Source: Phycisphaerales bacterium
Lineage (GTDB): Bacteria > Planctomycetota > Phycisphaerae > Phycisphaerales > SM1A02
NCBI GenBank assembly: GCA_030748575.1
Contig: JASMLR010000012.1
Span: 1-50,520 of the forward strand
Length of the DNA stretch: 50,520 nucleotides
Reading direction: 5' to 3'
Part shown: in pieces, positions 1-9,696 of the stretch
Layout of the letters: every line of letters starts with the position of its first letter
Numbering within the stretch: the first letter of the stretch is position 1
The notes under the pieces: generated by a model
Told to the model about the DNA's origin: nothing
Database searches by the model: none
The model's input: only the letters and a program-made list of their open reading frames with translations
Translations under genes and position numbers: made by a program

Positions 1-3000
1 GGGGCCCAGATGCGGGAGGTTCTCGTCGACCAGCAGCGGGTAGCCCGCGTGAATGTCGGCAAAGAGCGCACTGGAATTGACCGCCTCCCACCCAGGCTGA
101 TGGGACGCGCTGTACACGTGATCGATATCCGCGCCACCCCAGTCCTTCGCCGACACAAGCGGGGGCCACGCATCCACATCCCAGGACTGCCCCTCGGGCG
201 GGATGTAGTTACCGGGCTGCCCCGCGGTGACCTGCGCGTCGGGCATCAAACCGAGTTCGTTGGCCCACTGCGGGGACCACGATTTGGTCACCCGCCCCAC
301 GCCCGCCACAAACCGAGGCGCTGCGCGGTCGGCCCGCCACAGCCGGCGGTCGGCTTCGCCCAGATCATCCAGATCCGGACCATCGGCTTCCGGAACCGGC
401 GGGTACTGAATGTCTCTGGAGACGTCGACGTCATCGACCGCCCACGCCCTGGAGTACCGCCCCCACTGCATCCAGCGGGCGTCCCACGGGTCCACAGCCA
501 ACGCGCCCCATTGGTCTTCGCCCTGAGACTCAAGATGGGCCAGGCTGGACACGCCCGAGCTGTCAAGGGCGTCCACAACCAGCATCTCACTCTCTTCGAC
601 ATCACCGTCCCCATCGGTATCCCACGGGTCCTTTCGATGACGTCGCTGCAGCGACTTGGGATAGCCCATGTTGAACGTGGCCGCCACCGTGCCCGGCGGT
701 GTACCACCTGCGGTGTCATAGGACGGCGCCTGCATCTGAAGCTGCAGAAACCCCGTGCCCGCCGTGGCCTGGGAGATGGCCGTCGTTGGCGGCAACGCGT
801 GCATGGCCATTTGCGTACCGATGACGTGCGACAGTTCATCAACGCCGTTCTGGCCCACCGTTCGATCAACTACGATGGCGGCCGAATCCGGCGTGTAACT
901 GCCGGGGAACGGACTGCCATAGGTCCGAACGAGTTCCACCGCGGCGCCCAGCGTCGGGTCGATGCTCGGCCCGTTGAAGACGCCGCCGCCTGCGACGGCC
1001 GCGTCGTACCACGCCGACGCGGAGGTCAACTCGTCCTGTTCAATACCAATATCCTCGAGCCGCGCCGGATCGATTCTCCAGATCAGCTCACCCGGCTCGA
1101 TCTGCCTGAAGGTGTCGGCCCCGTTGGCGAAGGACGCCTCCGGATCCAGGACCTGATGCCACGCCGGGTGGCGGCGAGGCTCGGCATCGAGGAAGTCCAG
1201 CCACTGCACGACTTCAGACGGGCGGTCGTTCCCGCTGGCGTCGGTGTGCTCGGCCCCACGCCACGGCGCCAGTTCCATGCCGTTGAGCACGATCATCAGG
1301 CTGTAGGGCGCATCATTGGTGGCCGGCGGAAGCATCGGGATCGGGTCCGCGGTCGGATCCACCGCAAACGAAGGCACCTGTTCGGCGATGTCAATCCCGC
1401 CCTGCACACCCGGATCGTCAAAGGCCTGCGCGGTCCGCAGCGGACCGTTGGCGGTCGGATCGAGCGGGATCTCCCAGGTCGGGGCCTCGCCCCCACCCGA
1501 GCGATCCTGATTCATCAACCGGAGTTTGTAGATGGGCTTGAGCACGCCATCACGGCGCCGCATGAGTGGGATGGCATGCTGATACGGATTGACCAATTGC
1601 ACGGCGAGCATGACCCGCGGCACCACCGGCATGTCCGGGCCCTCAATCACACCGCCCGGTGTCGCCAGTTCCGTTTCGTTCTGGTAATTGCCGACCCAGT
1701 ACCAACTCCACTTCTGCTGGCAGTCATCATTCTGGCAGATCAGTTCGTCCGGGAACATCCACGGCCGCGCGACCTCGGCAAAGAACACTTCGGAGATAAA
1801 GGGCTGTGGCTCCATGCCCAGCATGTGTACTTCGGGCGCGTAGACCTTGCTCCATTGCGGGACCGGCTCGTACGGGTCGGCCGTGCTGTACAAGGGGTAC
1901 GCGTCTTTGGCGCATTCGCACGTGGGATCATCGGCGGCCGATCGCACGCCGTTGAAGTAGTTCGCCTGCTGATTCTGGGGCAATCCACAGGCGGTCTTGC
2001 ATGCATCTTCAATCTCCGGGCAGTCCGTCGACCCTGCCAGCGATCGCATCACGCCGACAACCTCTGCCCCTTCGGCCGCTGCCCATGGACGCTGCTCCAC
2101 ATACTCGGCCAGCCCGTCGCCATTGAGGTCGATGGCGACGCAGACGATCTCCCACGGCTCCATCTGCCCGACGAGCATGCCCGCGTTTGCTGATGGCGGC
2201 CGGGAGATGTCGGACAGGTCAACGTGGTCCGTAACGAGGTTGCCGGACCCATTTCCAAAGGAGAGGTCGTTTCGCAGTTGATCGGCGTCCGTGCTCCCGC
2301 CGGCGGATATGGTTTCGGCTCCGGGGAACACGATGTCCCCGGGATTGTTCGAATCGGTGTGCGCATCGAGATCGTCCGGGTAGTACGCCCCTTCAAAGAA
2401 CGGAAGCGGCACGGCGCCGATCACGCCGTGATACTCATGGGGCGTCGGGGCGCCGGCCAGGATGTCCGCCTCGCTCAGCAGCGGCTGCTCCTGATCGGGG
2501 TCACGCGCCGCCAGCATGTTGGCGGCCATGGCGGCCGCAGCGCGGCGGGTTTGCTCCCACGCCTCGTCGCCCTCACCAAAGTAGGAGTCGCGGCCGCCTC
2601 GCAGGGGAATGGTCCGCCCGGTCTCGCCGTGCACATAATCAAACCCGGTCGTCGGGTCGACGACATTGCCTCCCGGATCCCGGTCGGTCACATCGCCCGA
2701 CGTCAAGCCAAGCAACAGTCCCTGCGCAAGCCGATCACTGAAGGTCGGCGGGTCATACTCCGTGTTCATGCTCGGAAGGCCCCGGGCCGGGCGTTCCCAA
2801 GCGCGAAGGTCGATCTTGCCCCGTGTCTGCCCATCGAACCGCTCATGCATGTCTTCCACACGCACGTCGAAGTTCGGCGTCAGCCCACTGCCGGGCAGAT
2901 CTCCTCCGACGACGATGTCATCGGCGCGAGGCATCGGCGCTCGATGCGACCACCAGAGGTGGGCAGGCATCGTCTCGTTTCTGGCGCCATTGAAGAGCGT

Positions 3001-5253
3001 CAAACGGTGCCGCAAGTCGTGGGCGAGTTGGCGGTTGTCGAGTTGTTCGTCCGCCTCTCCAGACTCCATGCGGTTGAGATTGCCACGCAGCACGTGCGGC
3101 TCGCCGTTGAGATAGGCGCCCGATGGCCCGAGCGACCGCTCCAGCCGCGAGGAGATCCAGCCGTGATTGTTGCCTTCGTAGGCCCGCAGTTCCAATTCGT
3201 CCGCGAGGTTGAACGGCGTGAAGATGTTCTCCGGATGCTGCGGATCCTGGCCACTCTGCCGGAAGTAGAAGAGCCGGTTGTCCCGGTCGCTGATGTCGTG
3301 CGGATACACGTCGGGGAAGAACGGGTTGGGATTGCCCCCACCCGAATCCACATTGATGGCCTCCAGAAAGGCGCGGTTGGAGGTGGCCCGCCAGTAGTTG
3401 CTATTCCAGTGCTGATACGCCTCGCTCCACCCCTGGCCGCTGCCGCCGCCGTCTTCCGGATAGGTGACGAAGGGATAGATGAGATCGGGATGCAGGTCCT
3501 GCGACATGTCCCACGTCGTTTCAAGAAGCGCCGGCTGGTGGGCCTCGATGTCAAAGAACCCCGTGTTCCAGACGGGCGCTGCCGCGGGCGCGTACGCATC
3601 GTCTCCGGCGGGGGCGAAGTTCTGACTGACCAACGCGACATCCGCCGGCGTCCATCCCCGCGTGCCCTCCAGCGCCCCGGGGCTGTCCGACTTCACAAAC
3701 CGCGTGGCAACGTTGGCATTGACACGGCCGGCGTTGTCGGTCACCGACACGCCCACGACCTGCCTGGTGCCGTCCACACCCACGTGCGGCGAGAGCCACC
3801 AGAAGGAATCGGTAAAGCCGTCCCCGTCGGTGTCGGTCAGAATCCGCGACACGTGCCAACGCGCCGCGCCGGGGCGAAACTCGTCCAGCGGTGCTTCGCC
3901 CAGTTGAGCGGGGGCCGTCGGGTCATAGTCCGGGTGATCCGGAAAACTGGCGGGATCGTAGTACTCGCCGCGGACGCCGTCGCCGTCCAGGTCATCAAGG
4001 TCATAGAAGTTCGGCGGGAGAAGATTGCCGTTGCCGTTCCGCGCGGCCACCAGCGCTGCCTTGTAGCCCTCGGGTCGAAGCCAGGTCAGCCACCGATCCC
4101 AGAAGTCGATCGACACATCCGGGTCCCATGCAGGCACAGAGGCGTCCTGAAGGCCCTCCAACACTTCGACGTCGTCATTGGGCGGGAGGAAGACGCTCGT
4201 CGCGCTGTCGCCCTCCACGAGGATGTCATCATCGGTCAGCCGGGCGAGTTCTCCACCGTTGAAGCCCCCGGCAAACTCCGTGGGCATCATGGCAGGCCAC
4301 TGCTCAACGGGAACATCGCTGCGTTGATACACGCCGCCGTAGTACGGCCGCCCGTCCGCCCAGACCGCGGGCTGGCCCGTGGTGTCGGCCGAGTACCGCT
4401 GCCCGTCAACGTCGATGTTGCTTCGAACGCCGGTCACATCCGCGATGTCCGGGCACATTCGCCACCCGTTGCCGGGCCGGCCGATCCAGGACATGTGCCG
4501 CCAATGGCTGAAGGCGTCCGCGTGGCGGTCGAGGAACGGGTTGATGTCGGCACTGTTTGGATTGGTGGGGTCCGCGAGCGTCCGCACGCCCATCCGCTGC
4601 GGTTCGATGTCCCGAAGCCAGCGGGTATCCGACACGCCCGGCCCGCCGAGCGGGTTCTCGCGTGGCTGCATCACGACGTTGTCATAGGGCTGGGTTACAG
4701 GCGGCCACACCTCACCCGCATCGGGCCATGTGAACAGGTCCAGACTGGCGCCGGAGGGCCGGTACTCGCCCCACTGCCAGGCGGTGAGGTCGGCAAGCGG
4801 GTCAAGGTCGGCGTCATCGGCGCGTTCGGGCAGCGGCCCGGCGCGGAGCGGCCAAGTCAGCCAGTCGGGGGGATTCGTCCACGGAATCACCTCGTGGGGC
4901 GCGCGGTTCCACGAGAACTGCGGGTCGACCTCGTAGCGACCAGATGACGCCTCGGGCGTCTTCCGGCGTGCTTCCTCCGGAGGCACGCCCTTCACGAACT
5001 CAATCAGGGTGTAGTCAATCGGCCGCACGAACAGACTGTCGGCCACCTCCTGCGCTATATCGCTCGCCGCGGACTCCATGCGGTCCCGATGAAAGGCCCC
5101 CTGCCGCTGGGCCGTCCCCAACTCGCGGAGCGTGCCGGTGCGGGACAGGAAAACGGTCGCCATGATGACCAGCAGCACCAGCACGCCCGCCACCAGAATC
5201 AGTGCATTGCCGCGGCGGTGGCCGCGGGGCGTTGTCGAGCCTGCTGCAGTCAC
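1..5253 (-). CDS. Giant PilX/GspK-like minor pseudopilin (partial, C-terminus beyond window)
   Basis: The minus-strand frame is open from a GTG at 5253 to the window edge, exactly 1,751 codons with no stop, so the C-terminus lies outside. The GTG overlaps the TGA of the preceding pseudopilin (GTGA), with a GGAG element about 8 bases upstream. The N-terminus is short and basic, then one membrane segment (GNALILVAGVLVLLVIMATV, about residues 15-35), as in PilX/GspK-type proteins that lack the F-T-L-I-E methylation motif. The rest is a very long, Trp-, Asp- and Pro-rich, presumably exported domain with a Cys-rich patch near residues 1,070-1,105. Position as last gene of the pseudopilin cluster suggests a minor, tip-like subunit. 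Usual GspK is about 330 residues, so this is extreme. Exact function is unknown. Confidence 0.8.
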   Translation of the reverse strand, partial: MTAAGSTTPRGHRRGNALILVAGVLVLLVIMATVFLSRTGTLRELGTAQRQGAFHRDRMESAASDIAQEVADSLFVRPIDYTLIEFVKGVPPEEARRKTPEASSGRYEVDPQFSWNRAPHEVIPWTNPPDWLTWPLRAGPLPERADDADLDPLADLTAWQWGEYRPSGASLDLFTWPDAGEVWPPVTQPYDNVVMQPRENPLGGPGVSDTRWLRDIEPQRMGVRTLADPTNPNSADINPFLDRHADAFSHWRHMSWIGRPGNGWRMCPDIADVTGVRSNIDVDGQRYSADTTGQPAVWADGRPYYGGVYQRSDVPVEQWPAMMPTEFAGGFNGGELARLTDDDILVEGDSATSVFLPPNDDVEVLEGLQDASVPAWDPDVSIDFWDRWLTWLRPEGYKAALVAARNGNGNLLPPNFYDLDDLDGDGVRGEYYDPASFPDHPDYDPTAPAQLGEAPLDEFRPGAARWHVSRILTDTDGDGFTDSFWWLSPHVGVDGTRQVVGVSVTDNAGRVNANVATRFVKSDSPGALEGTRGWTPADVALVSQNFAPAGDDAYAPAAAPVWNTGFFDIEAHQPALLETTWDMSQDLHPDLIYPFVTYPEDGGGSGQGWSEAYQHWNSNYWRATSNRAFLEAINVDSGGGNPNPFFPDVYPHDISDRDNRLFYFRQSGQDPQHPENIFTPFNLADELELRAYEGNNHGWISSRLERSLGPSGAYLNGEPHVLRGNLNRMESGEADEQLDNRQLAHDLRHRLTLFNGARNETMPAHLWWSHRAPMPRADDIVVGGDLPGSGLTPNFDVRVEDMHERFDGQTRGKIDLRAWERPARGLPSMNTEYDPPTFSDRLAQGLLLGLTSGDVTDRDPGGNVVDPTTGFDYVHGETGRTIPLRGGRDSYFGEGDEAWEQTRRAAAAMAANMLAARDPDQEQPLLSEADILAGAPTPHEYHGVIGAVPLPFFEGAYYPDDLDAHTDSNNPGDIVFPGAETISAGGSTDADQLRNDLSFGNGSGNLVTDHVDLSDISRPPSANAGMLVGQMEPWEIVCVAIDLNGDGLAEYVEQRPWAAAEGAEVVGVMRSLAGSTDCPEIEDACKTACGLPQNQQANYFNGVRSAADDPTCECAKDAYPLYSTADPYEPVPQWSKVYAPEVHMLGMEPQPFISEVFFAEVARPWMFPDELICQNDDCQQKWSWYWVGNYQNETELATPGGVIEGPDMPVVPRVMLAVQLVNPYQHAIPLMRRRDGVLKPIYKLRLMNQDRSGGGEAPTWEIPLDPTANGPLRTAQAFDDPGVQGGIDIAEQVPSFAVDPTADPIPMLPPATNDAPYSLMIVLNGMELAPWRGAEHTDASGNDRPSEVVQWLDFLDAEPRRHPAWHQVLDPEASFANGADTFRQIEPGELIWRIDPARLEDIGIEQDELTSASAWYDAAVAGGGVFNGPSIDPTLGAAVELVRTYGSPFPGSYTPDSAAIVVDRTVGQNGVDELSHVIGTQMAMHALPPTTAISQATAGTGFLQLQMQAPSYDTAGGTPPGTVAATFNMGYPKSLQRRHRKDPWDTDGDGDVEESEMLVVDALDSSGVSSLAHLESQGEDQWGALAVDPWDARWMQWGRYSRAWAVDDVDVSRDIQYPPVPEADGPDLDDLGEADRRLWRADRAAPRFVAGVGRVTKSWSPQWANELGLMPDAQVTAGQPGNYIPPEGQSWDVDAWPPLVSAKDWGGADIDHVYSASHQPGWEAVNSSALFADIHAGYPLLVDENLPHLGP

Positions 5254-7235
5254 TGAAGCCGCTCCTTCGGAAGTTCGATGACAAATTGAACGAGTTTGCC
5301 CTGCTCAAGGTTCGAAGCGGGGTCGTGAAGAATCATGGAAATCCGCAGGGCTGAAGGCCACGGTGTGTATGAGGGGTCCGGATCCAGCAGACCGTCGGGA
5401 TTATTGGGCCCGGTTGAGGCATCCACGCCCACGAACTGGTCAACACCCCGCTGCAGCGGCCAGCGACGGTTCGGGCCAAAGGTCGCCCAGTACTCCCGCA
5501 CCACCGGCTCATTGTTGAAGCTCCCCGCCGTGACTTCTTCGTCGATGGCGTCCGGATGCACCAGGCTCGGCGCCGCGACCGGCCACTTGTCAGCCTCCTG
5601 AAGGACGCCGTCCGGGGTCGCAAACGTACCCGGCGCAGCAGGGAACGCATCGGCGAACTGCCCGAATGTCACCGTGCCCCGATCCCACGGGTCCGCGGGG
5701 TCATCCTGCTGGTACTTGTCGGGGAGTCCGAACCAGAACAGATCGCCCTTCTGTCGCAGGGCCTCGACCTGCTGGCCGTTGGCGCCAAACTCGGTCGCGG
5801 GCGAAGCAAACGGGAGGTCAGTCGGATCGACCACGCTCGGGTCGTACCGCCAGCCCTGCCACGTCACCCGATTCCGACGCCCGGCGGGGTTCAGAAGGTC
5901 AACCGCCTCCCACGCCGTCGTCTCCCCGATGTCGTCATCCCAGGTCCACTCGACGATGAAGTTGCTGCATGCAGACCCGGCCAGCCCGTTGGTGACACTC
6001 TGGTCATATCGGGCAGGGCCCGCGGGCGAACGCTCCACGCGAGGCCACGCCAGCATGGTCCGCAGTAGATATCGCTGCGTGCCCCGGTCGGCGTCGGTGG
6101 ACGGCCCTGGCAAGACACCATCGTCTTCCAGAACCGTGTGCGTCAGATCCAGATCGTCTTCGCCAAACCAGGGGCGACGCCGCATCTGGGTGTCCGGATA
6201 CGTCGGCGCCCGCGAAAGGAGCATGGCCTTGCGAATCTCACCTGCGTTCATCGCCGTGACGTCAACACGGCCCATGTCGTGCACCGGCGCCTCACGCTGA
6301 AAGCCTGCCTGGCCTGAATTGACGCGGCGGGGGTCAGATGGAAGGAGCGACTCGATCGAGAATGCCCGCGTCAGATAAATCTGCTTGTTCGACTCGTCCG
6401 GATTCGCCGAGTCGTCATCGGCCATCGCCATGACCTGCCGCGAAAGGACCCACTGGCGGGCCTCCGGCTGGTCCCCGCGAATCTGCACCGCGCTGCCATC
6501 CGGGGCGGTCTGGTTGTAGAGCGCATCGGCGCCGCCTCCCCCGGGGAAGCCGTACCGGGAATAGACCGCCGGAAGCGCGCCCCCCCACTGGCCCGTGACG
6601 TTCGATCGATGAAAGGGCGCCACCCGCGAGATGTTCCCCTCATCTCGGAGGACGTCCAGGTCCACGTCGTGCCCGCTGAACTGCGGTGGCAGATCACCGT
6701 GCAGAGAGTTCGATTCATCCAGTTCGCTCGGCTCGTCGATGGAGAAAGCCGACAACTCCGGAAACTGCAGGCCGTGTCCCCAGGTGACGGCAGCCCCGCC
6801 GCCAATGACGCGAGGCTCGCCAAGGGGCGAGTCGGGGTCGAGGGAGGAACCGTATGCCTTGGATCGCTCGAACCCGTCCATGACGAACCACATCTGGTCG
6901 CACCGAATTGGCGCTTCGGCCGGCAGCATGGGATTGATCAGCGGCGGTCGCGGACCGGCTCCATCCCACATCTCAAAGTTGTAGTTGTTCGGCACCTCAA
7001 CGCTGCGGATGACAAGCGATCCGTCAGGGCTGATGCGTGAGAGATCCTCACGCATCTGCTGCTCGATACCCCACGCCTCCTGCAGGACGTCGCCCGATGC
7101 ATTGGCCGTCCGCGACACCGCCGAAGCAGCCTGAAAGACCTGGCCGCAGATCAGCACAATCACCACAAGCACGGCAACCGAGACGAGGATCTCGATCAGC
7201 GTGAAGGCCCGAACTCGCATGGTGCCGGCCATCAC
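5250..7235 (-). CDS. Prepilin-type N-methylation protein (large pseudopilin, 661 aa)
   Basis: The N-terminus has the type IV prepilin signature: a short basic leader (MRVRA) then F-T-L-I-E-I-L and about 20 hydrophobic residues. The prepilin peptidase should cut before the Phe; position -1 is Ala rather than the usual Gly. The remaining 620 residues form a large periplasmic or surface domain that I cannot assign; ordinary GspI/J/G proteins are 120-200 residues. A GTG at 7235 overlaps the upstream stop as GTGA; an ATG at 7232 and another at 7220 (starting MRVRAFTLIE) are alternatives in the same frame. It ends overlapping the GTG of the giant downstream gene. It is probably a minor GspJ-like pseudopilin by position. 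Confidence 0.85.
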   Translation of the reverse strand: MMAGTMRVRAFTLIEILVSVAVLVVIVLICGQVFQAASAVSRTANASGDVLQEAWGIEQQMREDLSRISPDGSLVIRSVEVPNNYNFEMWDGAGPRPPLINPMLPAEAPIRCDQMWFVMDGFERSKAYGSSLDPDSPLGEPRVIGGGAAVTWGHGLQFPELSAFSIDEPSELDESNSLHGDLPPQFSGHDVDLDVLRDEGNISRVAPFHRSNVTGQWGGALPAVYSRYGFPGGGGADALYNQTAPDGSAVQIRGDQPEARQWVLSRQVMAMADDDSANPDESNKQIYLTRAFSIESLLPSDPRRVNSGQAGFQREAPVHDMGRVDVTAMNAGEIRKAMLLSRAPTYPDTQMRRRPWFGEDDLDLTHTVLEDDGVLPGPSTDADRGTQRYLLRTMLAWPRVERSPAGPARYDQSVTNGLAGSACSNFIVEWTWDDDIGETTAWEAVDLLNPAGRRNRVTWQGWRYDPSVVDPTDLPFASPATEFGANGQQVEALRQKGDLFWFGLPDKYQQDDPADPWDRGTVTFGQFADAFPAAPGTFATPDGVLQEADKWPVAAPSLVHPDAIDEEVTAGSFNNEPVVREYWATFGPNRRWPLQRGVDQFVGVDASTGPNNPDGLLDPDPSYTPWPSALRISMILHDPASNLEQGKLVQFVIELPKERLQ

Positions 7236-8626
7236 AGGTCCGCCACCGTGACGTAAATGGGCACGAGTCGGTACGTCTGTTCCTGCAGCGTGGTCACGAT
7301 GGGCGGGACGTACCAGAGCCGGTCGATAACCGCCGCGCCGGGCGTGTTCGGATCGTCGCTGCGAATCATGCCGGTTCGGAAATGTTCACTCTGATTCATG
7401 GTGGCCATCGACGAGGCCGGAAGCACGATGCTCGACGTAAAGAGTTGCGGGTCCCGGTACTCCCCGTCGCTGTCGAGATCGAGGCGGTCGAGTTGAAAGT
7501 CCGCCGACGGGGCCGGGACCGGGCTCGTCAGCGACACGGGCGAGAACCCGTCCTGAATGTCTGAGGATGTGCGGCCCGCCGCAATGCGGTGCACACCCCC
7601 CATCTGATCGACGAGCCATTGGCCGGGCCAGACCCATCCGTTGTGCGGGTCATTGATGTCGTCGATCTGATCGGGCTCCGTCCCGGGTAGCCCCTCCTGC
7701 AGACCGGCCCACCAGGGGGCAAACGAGGTATCTGGATCGTTCAGATCCACGACCCAGGGAACGGGGATGAACGGCGTTCCCGGATTGTCGTGATCCTCGA
7801 CCGGCGCCGAGACCCAACTCGGCTGAGAGATCGACTCCCGCTTGACGCGGTACACGAAGACCGCCACCTGCACCGCGGTCCCGTGGCGGCGAACCATGAA
7901 GTCCCAGAAGTACAGTGGCTTCCGGCCCGTCCCGTCCGCAGGCGGCCACGTCCGCTCCTCCGGCGTGATGAGCACCTCCGGCGGCGAGAGATAGGGTGGA
8001 TCGAGCCGAAGTCCATTGTGGTCTTCAGTCACGATGTGCCGCGGATGAAACGGCAGACCGATGGCCTGACGCGCCGGGTCATCAACATTGAAGGCGAGCA
8101 GGCGTTTCCAGGGGTGGCCATCCTCCAGGGTGTGCTCGCCAATGCTCTCGGCCCGTCCTGCCTGCTCCAGCGAGTTGAAGACATCCACGGTTCCGGGCTT
8201 GATCGTGCCCTCAAGGTCGGAGTCGGTCACGCTCGTGATCATGGCGGGCCGCATCCAGGGCCACGTCTGCTGATCAAGCCAGGCGGCTGGACTCTCGTCG
8301 AGTTCACCCACCAGCGTCGCGGTCATGTCCAGTTCCAACTGGTCGGCGGATGCTTCACCACTGAGCCACTCGGCATAGTCGAGCTGCGCATTGAAGAAGT
8401 CCCGCCAGGACCCGAAGTCCTCAGCCGAGAGCCGACCGCGGAGCACATCCAGGGCGCGGGACGCGACGATGGGTCCGTTGATCTCGTCTTCCGCCCGCTG
8501 CTGCAGGGAAATGCCGGCCGGGAAGAGCGACGCGATGCTGATCAGGCCAATGCCGAGGATGAAGATCGCCATCAACAATTCGATGAGCGAGAAGGCTCGG
8601 CGGGTTGTGGACGCGAGCACGGTCAT
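7232..8626 (-). CDS. Prepilin-type N-methylation protein (pseudopilin, 464 aa)
   Basis: The leader MTVLASTTRRA is followed by F-S-L-I-E-L-L and a hydrophobic helix ending near residue 33, the class III prepilin signature, again with Ala at -1. The helix contains the GIGLISIASLFPAGI pattern frequent in planctomycete pseudopilins related to GspI/PilV. The C-terminal 430 residues are an unassigned, Trp- and Asp-rich domain. The start ATG overlaps the stop of the upstream gene by 4 bases and the stop overlaps the next start, so translation is probably coupled. By order in the cluster it could be a GspI/PilV-like minor subunit; the exact class is not certain. Confidence 0.85.
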   Translation of the reverse strand: MTVLASTTRRAFSLIELLMAIFILGIGLISIASLFPAGISLQQRAEDEINGPIVASRALDVLRGRLSAEDFGSWRDFFNAQLDYAEWLSGEASADQLELDMTATLVGELDESPAAWLDQQTWPWMRPAMITSVTDSDLEGTIKPGTVDVFNSLEQAGRAESIGEHTLEDGHPWKRLLAFNVDDPARQAIGLPFHPRHIVTEDHNGLRLDPPYLSPPEVLITPEERTWPPADGTGRKPLYFWDFMVRRHGTAVQVAVFVYRVKRESISQPSWVSAPVEDHDNPGTPFIPVPWVVDLNDPDTSFAPWWAGLQEGLPGTEPDQIDDINDPHNGWVWPGQWLVDQMGGVHRIAAGRTSSDIQDGFSPVSLTSPVPAPSADFQLDRLDLDSDGEYRDPQLFTSSIVLPASSMATMNQSEHFRTGMIRSDDPNTPGAAVIDRLWYVPPIVTTLQEQTYRLVPIYVTVADL

Positions 8627-9696
8627 TGCGTCCGTCCTTCCTGCGCAACACCGGTCACGCGATTGAGGTGTACCTGTCGGCCGGTCCGATCAATGAACTC
8701 GTTGAGCGCCTTGGCCCGCGTCACGGCGGCGCGGCGGCGCACGGAATCGGCTCCGCTGTCCACCCACTCGATCGTGTCGAGTTCCTCGTGCGCGTCGCGG
8801 TCGTCGTAGACCACCAGATAGGGCGCGACGAGAACCCACGGCTCGTCATCCTCGCTGCGGACGCACAGCGGCATCCGCTCGTCGTCATTCCAGAGGTCGG
8901 CGCCGGGGCTGGCGTTGCCGTTGGCGAGGTATCGCACGCCCAGCCAGCAGGTCCCCGCAGGCGGCGACCAGGGCTCGGCATCATCGACATCGGGCGGGCA
9001 CGGAGGTGGCGGATTGAACCCGGACTCCTGACGCCGATTGCAATACTTCGTCCCGTCGTATTGCTGCACGCCATCTCCGTTCCAGTCCACCCACATCCAA
9101 CTCGCGTCGGACTCATGCATGATGGTGGTATGGCTGCCGTCCCTCGCAAAGAGTACGCCGACGAGTTGGCCGGGCGCCTCCGGAATGGACGTCGCCAACT
9201 GGCCGACCGCGAAGAACTGCCCGTCGGCATCGAGCGGCAACCGAACGCCGCCATCGTCGTCGACATGGGCGAGCCGATGTCCCGGCGTGGCAATGCCGAT
9301 GCCTTCGGCAAGTCGCATCGGCGTGCCCGTATCAATGGGCTCAAAGCGGGCGACCATGGGCTCAGTACTCAGGCCGTTGAACGGGTCCTCCAGTACATAC
9401 GGCAGCGACTCGCCCGAGTATTGCACCAGCACACCCTCGATCTGCTGCACGCCCGGAGCCACCACGACGGGACGGAACACCAGCCCGGTGGTTCGCCCTT
9501 CGTGCAGCGCCTTCATTCGAGCCTGCGCAAGCATGGCCTTGACTTCCTCCACGGCACCCGCCCGCCGCACATCGGCCGCGAGGGCCTGATACGAGGCGAC
9601 GGTGGCGAGCCCCAGCACGCCGATGATCGCCACCACAGCCAGCAGCTCGATGAGCGTGAAGCCGCGATCACGATCGACGTGGGTCGAATTCACCAC
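8623..9696 (-). CDS. GspH-like pseudopilin (357 aa)
   Basis: The sequence begins with a polar leader ending DRG, then F-T-L-I-E-L-L and the helix AVVAIIGVLGLATVASYQAL, with the canonical Gly at -1. The following stretch (EVKAMLAQARMKALHEGRTT, about residues 45-65) resembles the GspH/FimT domain, where a long amphipathic helix precedes a beta-rich head. The head is longer than in usual GspH (about 150-190 residues in total). It overlaps its neighbours by 7 bases upstream and 4 downstream. Likely role: a minor pseudopilin of the pilus or type II-like fibre, inserted in the inner membrane before assembly. Confidence 0.85.
   Translation of the reverse strand: MVNSTHVDRDRGFTLIELLAVVAIIGVLGLATVASYQALAADVRRAGAVEEVKAMLAQARMKALHEGRTTGLVFRPVVVAPGVQQIEGVLVQYSGESLPYVLEDPFNGLSTEPMVARFEPIDTGTPMRLAEGIGIATPGHRLAHVDDDGGVRLPLDADGQFFAVGQLATSIPEAPGQLVGVLFARDGSHTTIMHESDASWMWVDWNGDGVQQYDGTKYCNRRQESGFNPPPPCPPDVDDAEPWSPPAGTCWLGVRYLANGNASPGADLWNDDERMPLCVRSEDDEPWVLVAPYLVVYDDRDAHEELDTIEWVDSGADSVRRRAAVTRAKALNEFIDRTGRQVHLNRVTGVAQEGRTQ

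Noticed and set aside
10-4947. Two long plus-strand open frames (10-2193 and 2224-4947)
   Set aside because: They lie antisense to the continuous 1,751-codon minus frame, have Arg/His/Pro-rich translations without motifs, and no ribosome sites; long antisense frames are expected at this GC content.
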